Source: Lethocerus indicus (lineage: Eukaryota > Arthropoda > Insecta > Hemiptera > Belostomatidae). From it: a stretch of DNA of 64,000 nt. Made by a program: the position numbers and the translations under genes. The notes beneath the pieces are model-generated. The model saw only the letters and a program-made list of their open reading frames with translations. It was not told the origin of the DNA and made no database searches. Location: positions 18,567,333 through 18,631,332 of the forward strand of contig JACDQD010000011.1 of assembly GCA_019843655.1 (NCBI GenBank). The letters are read 5' to 3'. Positions 33,966-43,902 of the stretch are shown here, piece by piece; positions within the stretch are counted from its first letter, which is position 1; each line of letters begins with the position of its first letter.

Positions 33966-34335
33966 CAAAACGGGTATGTTGAAGATAAATGATTGTCGAT
34001 GCCCCGTTTTTTGCGTTGCACGGTGCAGCGTCAGCCGCATGCACTTAATTATTTTATTTTGTATGCATTTTTTTAAAGAAAACACTGTAAATCGGAATTC
34101 ATTCATCGGTTGATTCGAAATGAAACTGGACGCGCACGGGCGGGGGGGGGGAATTAATTTATTTATTCCCATTTAAAATCCCCCCCACAGACTTGGAACT
34201 TGTAAGTTTTTCAAGTTGAGCTTTGACTATATGCAAGGTGAAATTGCCTCAATGTCGGGCCCTCACGACCGTGGCATTTACCTGGCACGAGGTAGGCAAT
34301 ACTGCTGCACCTACAGACAGTTAATCCTATATATA

Positions 34336-34389
<54 letters not shown>

Positions 34390-34565
34390 GCTTCGGAACG
34401 ATCAATAATTTATGAATTTTATGATAAAATGCCGACCAAAGTGCCACCGCGATTGTAGAACACTTGTTTAGGGCCGTAGCGCGGGCTTTGGACGGGTGCA
34501 ATTTGTAATTTTTTTTTACAAAAACACAGTTACAGTGTTTACAGGTACTTTTATTTGTGTAAAAA
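33966..34565. other. Single-copy spacer with (TA)n and coding-like tail
   Basis: A (TA)n run lies at 34,339-34,386. At 34,440-34,508 the + strand reads ...IVEHLFRAVARALDGCNL before TAA, similar to the tail at 4,845-4,916. A G-run lies at 34,140-34,150. No whole gene is seen. Confidence 0.4.
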
Positions 34566-34800
34566 TCGAAATAGTTGCGAGCGCAAGGCCGTTCGCCGTC
34601 CTCAGTAGCGGTGTCCGGTACAGGCGACAGTGACATATGCAATTGGGTGTGTGAGGGGTGGGGTGGGGCTGGACGCTCGGAAATAGTCCAAACTCCCGCT
34701 ACTGAAGACGGCGAGCGGCCGGGAAAACCGGTCTGGCGAACGACCGAGACCGGAGCGAGGAAATCCACCGTATTCCTACCACAAGACGGGTACGTTAAAA
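34566..34800. mobile_element. FB-A element with short centre
   Basis: Reverse inner arm GTTCGCCGTCCTCAGTAGCGG (34,590), centre CCGGTACAGGCGACAGTGACA, and right arm CCGCTACTGAAGACGGCGAG (34,695), GGTCTGGCGAACGACCGAG, GGAAATCCACCGTATTCC. The centre is almost identical to the copy at 40,680-40,890 (ATAGTCCAAACTCCCGCTAC), so the two are a subfamily. Confidence 0.75.
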
Positions 34801-34831
34801 CTTGTTGGTACGTGATGTTATCACCGATAGC

Positions 34832-34938
34832 TGATTGAAAATATGGAAATTTACTTATTGCAATTATTATTGGGGTGTGACCCGAGAGCAATAGACAATT
34901 TGATAAGGATGTATTTCGGTCTTGAGGAGTTCCTCAAG
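34832..34938 (+). repeat. Dispersed repeat E, copy 1
   Basis: TGATTGAAAATATGGAAATT, ATTATTATTGGGGTGTGA, GACAATTTGATAAGGATGTA and TCTTGAGGAGTTCCTCAAGA also occur in reverse complement at 41,509-41,618, and a shorter form lies at 56,203-56,275. The outer end TTGAGGA..TCCTCAA is near-palindromic. Identity is unknown; an old transposon end is possible. Confidence 0.75.
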
Positions 34939-35250
34939 AGTGGGGGGGGGAATCGAAAATTTGCGGCGGAGAGCTGTGAGGAGAGAGAAACACGAAATCT
35001 ATGAAATATATATATATATATATATATATATTGGACCGGCGTAGACTTAAGCCCATTGACACAGACAAGACGAAAAAAATTCCTCCCACCCCCAAAAAAT
35101 TCCTCCCCAAAAAAAACACAATACAGCCACCGCAGTAGCTAAGTGGCGCAGTGACAGTGCAGTGAGCGGACGGCGCTACTGAAGACGGCGCGAAACCGGT
35201 CTGGCGAAAGACGGCGTAAACGGGCGAGATGAGACAGAAACATCACGGAC
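34939..35250. mobile_element. (TA)n and FB-A right-arm copy
   Basis: GAGAGAAACACGAAATCTATG leads into (TA)n at 35,006-35,031. AAAAACACAATACAGCCACCGC is the FB-A centre and GCGCTACTGAAGACGGCGCG (35,175) with GGTCTGGCGAAAGAC is the right arm. Confidence 0.65.
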
Positions 35251-36075
35251 CTACAGTAATTACAGTTTTAAATTAATAATAAACGCGCCGTAAATCTACC
35301 TGTATTATATCTATCTGCACGTGATCAGTGAAGGGTCACGACAAAATTTGTATTCGGAATTCCGTGTATTTCACTTTGGCGCTACGCCCAGAAGAAAGTT
35401 TCCTCTGAATAATCAGTTTTTTTTACCTTAATTTCTGAATTTATTCCCAATTTATTGGGGGGCGGTGGGGTGGTTCAGCTCTATTTTGAACGAAAACCCT
35501 CTACAGATATAGAAATACAATCCCGAAATTGACCCAATCCACAGCTTAAGTACGATATTCAGCGGCTGATATGAAAATTTCGAAGATATTTCAAACAAGT
35601 AAAATTCAAACGGTTTTCCGCGCGGCGTTTTCACGAAATTCGCTTATTAATAGGCGAATATCTGCCGGGTCCGGTTTCTCTCGATTGTCGAGAAATTGGG
35701 TCGTCCGTTTTAGAAAGTTTACGATTACGTCCCAAGGACGTGCGGACGACAAAAAACAAAATTTAGGGCCTTTTTTTGGGGGTTTTTTTTTGGTTTTTTT
35801 TTTGGTTTTTTTTTCGGGGGTGGGGTGTGGGAGTATAAGTGCCCTTAGGTGAAAATTTTTTTATTAGCGTTACCGAAACGCCGTCAATCTTCGAACGCAC
35901 GTTCGGAACCCAATTAACGGCCTTTAACGGATCCAAAAAAAATAAAATAAAATAAAACGGTTTCTGATTCTCGTTTCAAAAATTTCTCCAGTCGAAGAAC
36001 AACTGATGTCATAAACGGATTGGGAACAATTCAGATACACCTGTTTTCTGGTCGATTTCTCACCATTTGCTAGAC
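35251..36075. other. Single-copy spacer with G/T-rich tract
   Basis: No gene was seen. At 35,765-35,835 a strand-biased tract has runs of G separated by T-runs and ends CGGGGGTGGGGTGTGGGAG, which could form a G-quadruplex. Open frames here are short and unremarkable. Confidence 0.45.
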
Positions 36076-37275
36076 CGGTTTCCGACATCCGAGAGCGAGT
36101 AACACGGCTACTGAAGACGGCCAACGGCCGAAACCGGTCTGGCGAGAGGAGACGGAAACAGCATAAATTTACGGTATTCTACCGACTTCCCCCGTCGTAG
36201 ACCGCAAAACAGGTCTGTTAAATTCAAACTTAATTCTGTTTGAAGCCGTTGTTTCTGTCAGAAACCACCCTCCGTCCATTTCGGCCCTTCACTTCCGGCC
36301 GGTTTCGACCGATTATCTGCCCTTTTTATTTGTTGTTCACCGCCAATCTTCAGTAGCGGTTTTCAGTAACTGGCACAAGTAGGCGGCGTGACAGTGACTG
36401 GAAATAGGGATGGCCGGAACAAAGCCTACTGAAGACGGCGAACGGCCGAAACCGGTCTGGCGAGAAGAGACGGAATCCCCGTAGACCGCAAAACAGGTCT
36501 GTTAAATTGAAACTTAATTCCGTTTTGTTAGCGAAATTTTTCCCCGTCTTCAGAAACCACCCTCCGTCCATTTCGGCCCTTCACTTCCGGCCGGTTTCGA
36601 CCGATTATCTGCCCTTTTTTATTTGTTGTTCACCGCCAATCTTCAGTAGCGGTTTTCAGTAACTGGCACAAGTAGGCGGCGTGACGGTGACTGTGGAAAT
36701 AGGGGACGGCCGGAACAAAGCCTACTGAAGACGGCGAACGGCCGAAACCGGTCTGGCGAGAAGAGACGGAAATAGCATAAATCTGACGCCCCGTAGACCG
36801 CAAAACAGGTCTGTTAAATTGAAACTTAATTCCGTTTTGTTAGCGAAATTTTTCCCCGTCTTCAGAAACCACCCTCCGTCCATTTCGGCCCTTCACTTCC
36901 GGCCGGTTTCGACCGATTATCTGCCCTTTCGTTTGTTGTTCACCGCCAATCTTTGCTCAGTAACTGGCACAAGTAGGCGGCGTGACAGTGACTGTGGACA
37001 TAGGGGACGGCCGGAAGAAAGCCTACTGAAGACGGCGAACGGCCGAAACCGGTCTGCGAAGAGACGGAAACGGCATAAATCTGACGCCCCAATAGACCGC
37101 AAAACAGGTCTGTTAAATTCAAACTTAATTCCGTTTTGTTAGCGAAATTTTTTTCCCCGTCTTCAGAAACCACCCTCCGTCCTTTTTGGCCCCTTTCCAA
37201 AAGCCGAACTCTTCGGGACGGCCGGAAAGCCTACTGAAGACAGGCCGAAGACGAAACCGGTCTACGAGAGACGAG
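36076..37275. repeat. FB-A-derived tandem array, ~300-bp unit, 3+ copies
   Basis: GAAACCACCCTCCGTCC starts at 36,261, 36,553, 36,865 and 37,166 (spacings 292, 312, 301). Each unit contains an inverted FB-A pair: CCGCCAATCTTCAGTAGCGG, the centre ACTGGCACAAGTAGGCGGCGTGACAG, then GCCTACTGAAGACGGCGAACGG, AGACCGCAAAACAGGTCTG and TTAAATTCAAACTTAATTC. A whole short foldback plus its flank is the repeated unit. The last unit is truncated and rearranged (37,200-37,275). Confidence 0.9.
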
Positions 37276-38119
37276 AATCTCTTCTGAAAATGTATTTCAT
37301 TTCATAACATTCCACGAAATCTATAATTATCGCCCCCCGCCCCTTTCGACCTATTCTTATCGCAAGGGTGATAATGATGAAATGAATGGTCCATTGTTCC
37401 ATTTCATCGTCCCTGGACAATGTTCGAAAGTGATAGGATAGTGACGGCCGGGCGGGACGTCACCGACCTACGTAATCGGGGTCGTCCTGCTTCCGCCCAT
37501 CGCCGGTAGAATTTCCGGCACAATCGCCGTATAAATAGCATCAGATTGTACGACATTTCGTGATAATTCTGCGATGTATTCCGTCAACTGGGTATAGCCG
37601 ATATATTTTTTTTTGTACCTCATTTGCGGTTCACGGTGTCCGAAAATTCATTCCAGTAAAAGTCCGTAGTTTAAAAAAAAAAAGCATTTGAAAGCCGATA
37701 CAAATATAGTCATCACAGTCGGGTGAAAATGCCCGCCGCCCCAAAAATGACTTTTTCGAAAAATCCGCACTCCGCATTACCATGACTTGAACTTGAACAT
37801 TTAAAATTCGAAATTTTCGTCATTCACATTGTTCTACTGCAGCAGGAACGGTGGCGAAATCAAACCTGCGCTTCAAGTTCCGCGACACTTTTGTAGGGCT
37901 GAGGAACGACCGAAGAAAAAAAACCCCAAAACCCTTTTTGCTTTACTAATTCAGAAACGATAGAAACGGTAGACAGTATATAACATCCATTAGCACTATA
38001 ATAATGCTTTTATGTTAGAGTTAAAGTTCCACTGGTCGGGTGGATTGAAGTAGGACTTCTTCTTAAGTTGCTACTTTATAAGCGCCACTACAATTATAAT
38101 CCGCAAGTAGTGGATTATA
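37276..38119. other. Single-copy spacer with hairpin
   Basis: GATGAAATG and CATTTCATC (37,377-37,409) form a 9-bp hairpin stem. A GACGGCCGGGCGGGACGTCACCGAC stretch at 37,443 is GC rich with a CRE-like half site. No gene was seen. Confidence 0.4.
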
Positions 38120-38627
38120 TCGTAGATTTTGTCCGTTTCGTCTCAGTTTCGCGGGTTCGTTAGCGCCTACTGAAGATCGTGACCGGCCGCGAAACCGGTC
38201 TAGAGAGAGAGATAACTTGTCGGCGTTTTAATGTAAATTTCTTTTTAAGAGACATTCTCTTTCGAAAAATGTAAAGGTTTTCTGCCAGACACCTTACACA
38301 CAGTAGCGCTGTGCTGTACCGCAGAGTACAAAGGGACGAAAGTGGAAAAATAATCCATAGTGCCGAAAGTTACTGAAGCGAGAGCCGTGAATGATCTGGT
38401 AAAAGACCAGACCGGCGAGAGGAGACTACAGAGAGGAAATCTACAGATAATATTTCGTAGATTTCGTCTGTTTCTGTCTCATCTCGCCGGTTTGGCTTCG
38501 CCAGACCGGTTTCAGCGGCTGCTCGCCATCTTCAGTAGCGCTGTGTCAGTCACTTTGGCACTTTGGATGTTTTTTCGAGGCATCCTCACTGCACTGTCAC
38601 CTGTACTGACATAAAGACGAATAAATA

Positions 38628-38665
<38 letters not shown>

Positions 38666-39000
38666 CATAGATTTCGTGTGTTTTCCTCCCTCTCTCGCCG
38701 GTTTGGTCATTTGCCAAGACCGGTTTCGGCCGCTCGCCATCTTCAGTAGTCAGTTTTGGCGCTTTGATGTTTTTGGCGCGGTGTTGAACTGCAGAGTACA
38801 AGTGACGAAAGTGAAAGTGAGTTTCACGGCCGCTCGCCGTCTTCAGTAGCGGTCGATATGGACGTTTTCTGGCGGTCTCTTCAGTGTCGGCGTCGCGCGT
38901 ACCGCTGTATTTTTTCCCCCGCCGACGGCCGAAGTGACCGACGCCGCTACTGAAGACGGCGAGCGGCCGCCAAACCGAGACAGTAGCAGAACAATACTGT
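38120..39000. mobile_element. FB-A cluster with (TA)n
   Basis: Reverse arms lie at 38,460-38,575 and 38,670-38,760, and a further inner reverse arm at 38,828. A forward outer arm is at 38,395-38,455 and a forward inner arm at 38,945. The TA run at 38,629-38,663 follows CTGTACTGACATAAAGACG, the same junction as at 33.27 kb. A 34-bp outer-arm palindrome (CAGATAATATTTCGTAGATT) joins forward and reverse arms at 38,445, as at 33,567 and 33,806. Confidence 0.75.
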
Positions 39001-39004
39001 CCTC

Positions 39005-39268
39005 TCGTCTGACCTTTGACCCGTTTCTGAAATTCTTCACAACAGTTTTTAAAATAAAGGTCATTAATGTGCGCGATATCACGGTATTGTTCTACCTGTT
39101 GGGACGAAACCGGTCTAGATTTCGACCGAATATTATAGAGCGGAAACGGTCTAACGGAAATTTGAATCGTTTTAAGCCCCGTTGGGGGATTTTCAAAGCG
39201 CATTGGGGAAACTACCCCGCGGACCGTTCAAACGATTTAACGTAGAAATATTTAAATAATTTTTTTCC
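39005..39268 (+). repeat. Dispersed repeat F, copy 2
   Basis: CTGACCTTTGACCCGTTTCT, GGGACGAAACCGGTCTAG, CCGAATATTATAGAGCGGAAACGG, GGGGGATTTTCAAAG and CGATTTAACGTAGAAATATTTAAAT parallel 31,500-31,795. The interior differs (ATAAAGGTCATTAATG here), so the copies share blocks with indels. Confidence 0.7.
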
Positions 39269-40015
39269 ACTCCACTGAAGAGGGCGAGCGGCCGTTAAAC
39301 CGGTCTGGCAGAATCGCGTTGGCAATCCGATATAAGTAATGGGAAATTCGCTTTCGGTGAACAATACTTTCGAATCCTTCGCATATACCTTGCTACTAAC
39401 CTTAGACACTCGGAAAGGTAAGTAGCAACCTTGATTGAATTTAGAACGGTTTTCGCGAAGTCTCCGCATTGACTTTATTCCCGGTTTAAGCTCTCAAGTA
39501 ATAACAGTTCGACTGAGGTCTGTCGGCTAAAGCTCAGAGTCTTATTTTTGTTTGAGAGTTATTTTAATTTCCTTTTTTTTAAATTTCTTCGCATTCTCAT
39601 ACTTAAAACTTACTCTGCGCAGGCGGAATCGGAAAAACGCCGAAGTTTGAGTTCAATCCCTGAAGAAAAAAAAAGTCGATTTTTGGTAAATAATACATGA
39701 AATTCCTAAAGGACAAAAAAATATTGTATTAAGGATATTCAGTAAGTTTATTACGTACTCTGTCACCGAATGGACTCACTCTTGATGAACTGAAGAGAGT
39801 GGTATTATAACGGCGGCTCGCTTTTACCGATCCTTTAATTGAATAATATTATATATTGTTGACGGGGTCTACAAAGTAAATTGACAGGGGTGGAAATTTT
39901 TTTTCTATTTTTCGAAAAGTTTATCGCAAATTAATTCTCGGGCCATAGGGCGGTTAATTTTACGACCCGCGCTCGTTTTATCGCAGTTTTCGTCCCCTTC
40001 TCTCTCCTCCTCCCG
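39269..40015. other. Single-copy spacer with FB-A fragment
   Basis: A short FB-A piece (CCACTGAAGAGGGCGAGCGG, ACCGGTCTGGCAGAA) lies at 39,272-39,315. GGAAAGGTAAGTAGC at 39,411-39,425 is a good splice-donor match with no convincing exon beside it. The remainder is AT-rich and without signal. Confidence 0.4.
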
Positions 40016-40315
40016 CCGGTCTTCAGTAGCGGCGGCGTTGAGAAAATTGGCCGAGACCGGTCCGGCGAATGGCCAACCGCCGCCAATTCTCGGCCGTAAA
40101 CTGTACGCCTCCTCTCGGCAATTTGGACGGTAATTGGACACTTTCGTCGGGGCAAATTGACGCTGTTTTCACTTTCGTTTTCGGCGCCCGGAGCGGGCTT
40201 TCACCGCCGCATCGACGGCCGTTCGCGAAAATCGGTCCCGAAACGGTGAAAATGCAAAAGAACCTCGGTTAAAATCAGGGCGATATACGCGTCGAAGTGA
40301 TTCTCCTCCGGGAAA
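40016..40315. other. FB-A fragments and single-copy spacer
   Basis: GGTCTTCAGTAGCGGCGG and GAGACCGGTCCGGCGAATGGCC (40,019-40,075) are a scrambled inner and hairpin segment of FB-A. The rest has balanced composition and a + open frame (40,069-40,272) without recognised features. Confidence 0.4.
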
Positions 40316-40482
40316 CTATAGATTTATAGTCTATAAATTCTTCGGCGGTGGAAGGTCATCAGGGTCCGACTGAAGAATGGACCAATCTTTGGCTCCTCCA
40401 CATATTCCTGAAGGTGAGGTGTCGTTAATCCCCATTACACTGACCCGTATTACAGGTTCCTTAAACTGTTTATTACAGCAAT
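40316..40482 (+). repeat. Large inverted repeat, left arm (part 1)
   Basis: CTATAGATTTATAGTCTATA, AATTCTTCGGCGGTGGAAGG, TCATCAGGGTCCGACTGAAG, AATGGACCAATCTTTGGCTC and CATTACACTGACCCGTATTA are found as reverse complement at 41,751-41,910. Divergence by eye is low. The arms are about 165 bp and their outer ends are about 1.6 kb apart. Confidence 0.88.
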
Positions 40483-40483
40483 A

Positions 40484-40944
40484 AATCCTGATGACACTGC
40501 TGTTTATAATGACCGGATGATCAATAGTTGATGTGCAACGAATTACCGGACATTATACGTTTTTTCTACAATTTACAAGCTGTAGGCTAAGCTCTAGGCG
40601 TACACCGGATTAGGCATAATTCAATTATTCCGAACTTTAAGCCGGTGCCCATTCAAGCCCCGAAGTCCCGACCGAAGTGCCTCGAGGGGGGGGAGGTCTT
40701 TCGCCAGACCGGTTTTCCCGGCCGCTCGCCATCCTCAGTAGCGCCTGTCCTGTACAGGTGCGACAGTGACAGTGCAATGGGGGAAATAGTCCAAACTCCC
40801 GCTACTGAAGACGGCGAGCGGCCGGGAAAACCGGTCTGGCGAAAGACCGAAACTCGGCGAGAGGAAATCCACCGTATTCCTCGGCGATAAGAAACCGATC
40901 ACCGAGGGCCGTTTCCCTAAAAAGAAAAAACTATATTTTCGTAC
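40484..40944. mobile_element. 461-bp insertion in inverted-repeat arm, carrying FB-A
   Basis: The right arm of the inverted repeat is uninterrupted where the left arm has this extra block. GCAATA stands on both sides (40,478-40,483 and 40,945-40,950) and only once at the uninterrupted site, as expected for a 6-bp target duplication. The block holds an FB-A palindrome at 40,690-40,890 (reverse arm, GTGCGACAGTGACAGTG centre, right arm with GGTCTGGCGAAAGACC) inside about 200 bp of other sequence. A deletion between GCAATA copies in the other arm is the alternative. Confidence 0.6.
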
Positions 40945-41000
40945 GCAATATAATAATAAATAAGACATTATATACGGACAATATTAAACGAGTATTTCCA
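40945..41000 (+). repeat. Large inverted repeat, left arm (part 2)
   Basis: GCAATATAATAATAAATAAG, ACATTATATACGGACAATAT and TAAACGAGTATTTCCA match the reverse complement of 41,697-41,755, which is directly joined to the partner of part 1. Confidence 0.85.
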
Positions 41001-41508
41001 GCAAGTAGTCCAGCGGTAAGCGGTAAGTCCAGCAAAAGACCGAACCGGCGACAAGAGACATGTTTCTGTCCGCGAAACTACTGAAGATTTATAATTGTAA
41101 AATCGGGACTAAGTCTGGTTAACGGCTTTCGTCGCCGCCGGTAGAATCCCGCCGATAAGGGGTAATAAGGGGGCGGGTGTTGCGCAGAGTGTTGCAATTC
41201 GGCCGAGGGGTGATCGCCCTCTTTGGGGTAGGTCATGAGGGTAGGCCCCGTATCGAGCGAACACCCCACCCCTGTTCATTCACCCTCAAACCGACCCCCA
41301 CCACGAGGGGCGCGAACTACCACCGCCCGTTACGCCACAGAACGCACGTATCACTCGGTACGAAGGTATAAAAATTCACCTCTGCCACCCCTCGGGTAAA
41401 ATACTTCGTTCAAGTGCCGAAACCCGCGAAAATATGTCGAAAGTAATCGACATTTTGACTTTGCGATTCATTTTATTTTGCTGAAAAAGAAACTTTTAAT
41501 TCCCCCCT
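41001..41508. other. Inverted-repeat spacer with FB-A fragment
   Basis: An FB-A hairpin segment and arm piece (CCAGCAAAAGACCGAACCGG, GAAACTACTGAAG) lie at 41,025-41,090. The rest is single copy with C-rich tracts (41,265-41,310). No gene was seen. Confidence 0.4.
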
Positions 41509-41618
41509 CCCTCTTGAGGAACTCCTCAAGACCAAAATACATCCTTATCAAATTGTCGATAACTTTTTGCTACACCCCATTAATAATTGTAATAAATAAA
41601 TTTCCATATTTTCAATCT
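41509..41618 (-). repeat. Dispersed repeat E, copy 2 (inverted)
   Basis: CTCTTGAGGAACTCCTCAAG, ACATCCTTATCAAATTGTCG and TTTCCATATTTTCAATC are the reverse complement of 34,832-34,938. Confidence 0.75.
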
Positions 41619-41696
41619 GCATTCAGCGGCGATCATTATTCACGATGCTACTGCAGCGCGACTAATAAGCGAAATTGGATAACAGAAGGGTTGAAC

Positions 41697-41910
41697 TGGA
41701 ATAAATACTCGTTTAATATTGTCTGTATATGATGTCTTATATATTATTCTATTGCTGTAATAAACAGTATTAGAAACCTGTAATACGGGTCAGTGTAATG
41801 GGGATTAACGACCTTCAGGAATATGTGGAGGAGCCAAAGATTGGTCCATTCTTCAGTCGGACCCTGATGACCTTCCACCGCCGAAGAATTTATAAATTTA
41901 TAGTTTATAG
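41697..41910 (-). repeat. Large inverted repeat, right arm (uninterrupted)
   Basis: It carries, without a gap, the reverse complements of 40,945-41,000 and 40,316-40,482. The junction reads AATAATATATTCTATTGCTG-like sequence with a single GCAATA equivalent (TATTGC, 41,750-41,755). Confidence 0.85.
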
Positions 41911-42200
41911 CCATCGGGATTACGATAAAACGTTAGTAATGGACCGGTTTCGGCCGCTCGCCATCTCCAGTAGCCGTGTCGTAGGCTACGCTATACTGGA
42001 TTAAGTTAAATTCCATTATTAGATAATTAAATATATTATATTTCGTTTTATTAGTTCGACATGACTGTTTTTGTGGCCTGCGAGGGGGTTGGAATACCGT
42101 AGATTTCGTCCTGTTTCCGTCTCCTCTCGCCGGTTTGGTCTTTTTTGCTAGACCGGTTTGTCGGCCGCTCGCCCCATCTTCAGTAGCGCTGTGTTACTGT
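41911..42200 (-). mobile_element. FB-A left arm(s) opening the 186-bp array
   Basis: A short reverse piece (GACCGGTTTCGGCCGCTCGCC, 41,942) is followed by a full outer reverse arm at 42,072-42,195: GTGGCCTGCGAGGGGGTTGG, AATACCGTAGATTTCGTCC, GGTCTTTTTTGCTAGACCGG and CATCTTCAGTAGCGCTGTG. Confidence 0.78.
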
Positions 42201-43310
42201 CACTTTTGGCACGTTGTTATTGTGTTTTTGTGGGGATGTTGCCACAGTACAAGTGACTGTGAGGATGCCCCGGATAACGTCCACAAAAGTGACTGAACAC
42301 CGCGCTGAAGATGGCGAGCGGCCGTCAAACCGGATGTTTTCGGTCGTCCTCTCTGCCTGTCACTGTCACTTGTACGCTGTTTGTCTGTCTTGTTGTTGTG
42401 TTTTTGTGGGGATGTTGCCGGTACAAGTGACTGTGAGGATGCCCCGGATAACGTCCACAAAGTAATGAACACGCGCTACTGAAGATGGCGAGCGGCCGTC
42501 AAACCGGATGTTTTTCGGTCGTCCTCTCACTGCACTGTCACTGTCACTTGTACTGTGCTGTTTGTCTGTCTTGTTGTTGTGTTTTTGTGGGGATGTTGCC
42601 ACAGTACAAGTGACTGTGAGGATGCCCCGGATAACATCCACAAAAGTGACTGAACACCGCGCTACTGAAGATGGCGAGCGGCCGTCAAACCGGATGTTTT
42701 TCGGTCGTCCTCTCACTGCACTGTCACTGTCACTTGTACTGTGCTGTTTGTCTGTCTTGTTGTTGTGTTTTGGGATGTTGCCGCACAGTACAAGTGACGT
42801 GAGGATGCCCCGGATAACGTCCACAAAAGTGACTGAACACCGCGCTACTGAAGATGGCGAGCGGCCGTCAAACCGGATGTTTTTCGGTCGTCCTCTCACT
42901 GCACTGTCACTGTCACTTGTACTGTGCTGTTTGTCTGTCTTGTTGTTGTGTTTTTGTGGGGATGTTGCCACAGTACAAGTGACTGTGAGGATGCCCCGGA
43001 TAACATCCACAAAAGTGACTGAACACCGCGCTACTGAAGATGGCGAGCGGCCGTCAAACCGGATGTTTTTCGGTCGTCCTCTCACTGCACTGTCACTGTC
43101 ACTTGTACTGTGCTGTTTGTCTGTCTTGTTGTTGTGTTTTTGTGGGGATGTTGCCGCAGTACAAGTGACTGTGAGGATGCCCCGGAAAACGTCCACAAAC
43201 GTGACTGAACACCGCGCTACTGAAGACGGCCGTGAAACCGGTCTGGCGAATGACCGAAACCGGAGACAACGAAAACGGGCTCTCAGACGGCAAAACGGCT
43301 GTTCTAAAGT
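42200..43310. repeat. FB-A centre tandem array, ~186-bp unit, ~6 copies
   Basis: CGCTACTGAAGATGG starts at 42,474, 42,660, 42,843, 43,029 and 43,215 (spacings 186, 183, 186, 186), and a defective copy lies at 42,300. Each unit has CACTGTCACTTGTACTGTGC, TGTTTGTCTGTCTTGTTG, TTGTGTTTTTGTGGGGATG, CCACAGTACAAGTGACTGTG, AGGATGCCCCGGATAAC and GAGCGGCCGTCAAACCGGAT. Because 186 is divisible by 3, both strands stay open over several units, giving spurious frames of nearly 300 residues. A right arm closes the array at 43,215-43,310. Confidence 0.93.
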
Positions 43311-43902
43311 GGGAAAGTATTTCGTACAAAAATATTATATTCTAGAGAGGCAAAAATTAGACAAGGCTTCGCGCCGAAGTGAGCTAATCTGATGGGCGAC
43401 CCCGTGACTCGCACTTCCTTGTTCACGAGTCAATTATTATTCCAACGAGCGGTTAGCTGAGAATTTTAAATGTTTTAATCGTTCCCCCGGTTTTTCCTTT
43501 TCATTTCAGACTTTTCTCGGCCTCCGCTCCGGTCTATAACCGCAGGAATGGCGTACGAAAACGTGTCATCGGAAGTTGTACACGGAACTCGAGCGATATA
43601 ATTAACAGCCTGTTTCGACGTGATAAACTGGTCTATAAATCGATTGCAGACCGTTCTGGAAACGGTAAAAGATCGCTAGGAAAGATAGACTATTTTCTAA
43701 AGTCTCGAGTTTGGGAATAGGGCGGAACTTTCAAACGTAAATTAACGATTAACGGAGTGAAAAATAATTACTTCGTCCAAGTGTTCGTATAGATTATTTG
43801 CGTAGGAATTCAATCTATAAATTACGCTCAATTATAAGCCGTCTACAAAATGGTCGCCTTCAAATATTACCCGCACGGGGACATTAATTTAAAAACCGTT
43901 CG
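43311..43902. other. Single-copy spacer
   Basis: There is no repeat family, no RNA gene and no open frame with recognisable content. Confidence 0.4.

Noticed and set aside
35765..35835. G-quadruplex-forming regulatory element
   Set aside because: The tract is G/T-rich but mostly long T-runs with irregular G-runs, and there is no gene nearby to regulate; kept only as a note in the spacer entry.
39640..39665. tRNA B-box-like GAGTTCAATCCCTG
   Set aside because: No A box at the right distance and no foldable cloverleaf; not a tRNA or a clear tRNA-derived SINE.
42366..43392. Frames of 276-294 residues on both strands
   Set aside because: Explained by the 186-bp tandem unit (62 codons); both strands are equally open and the content equals the FB-A core.
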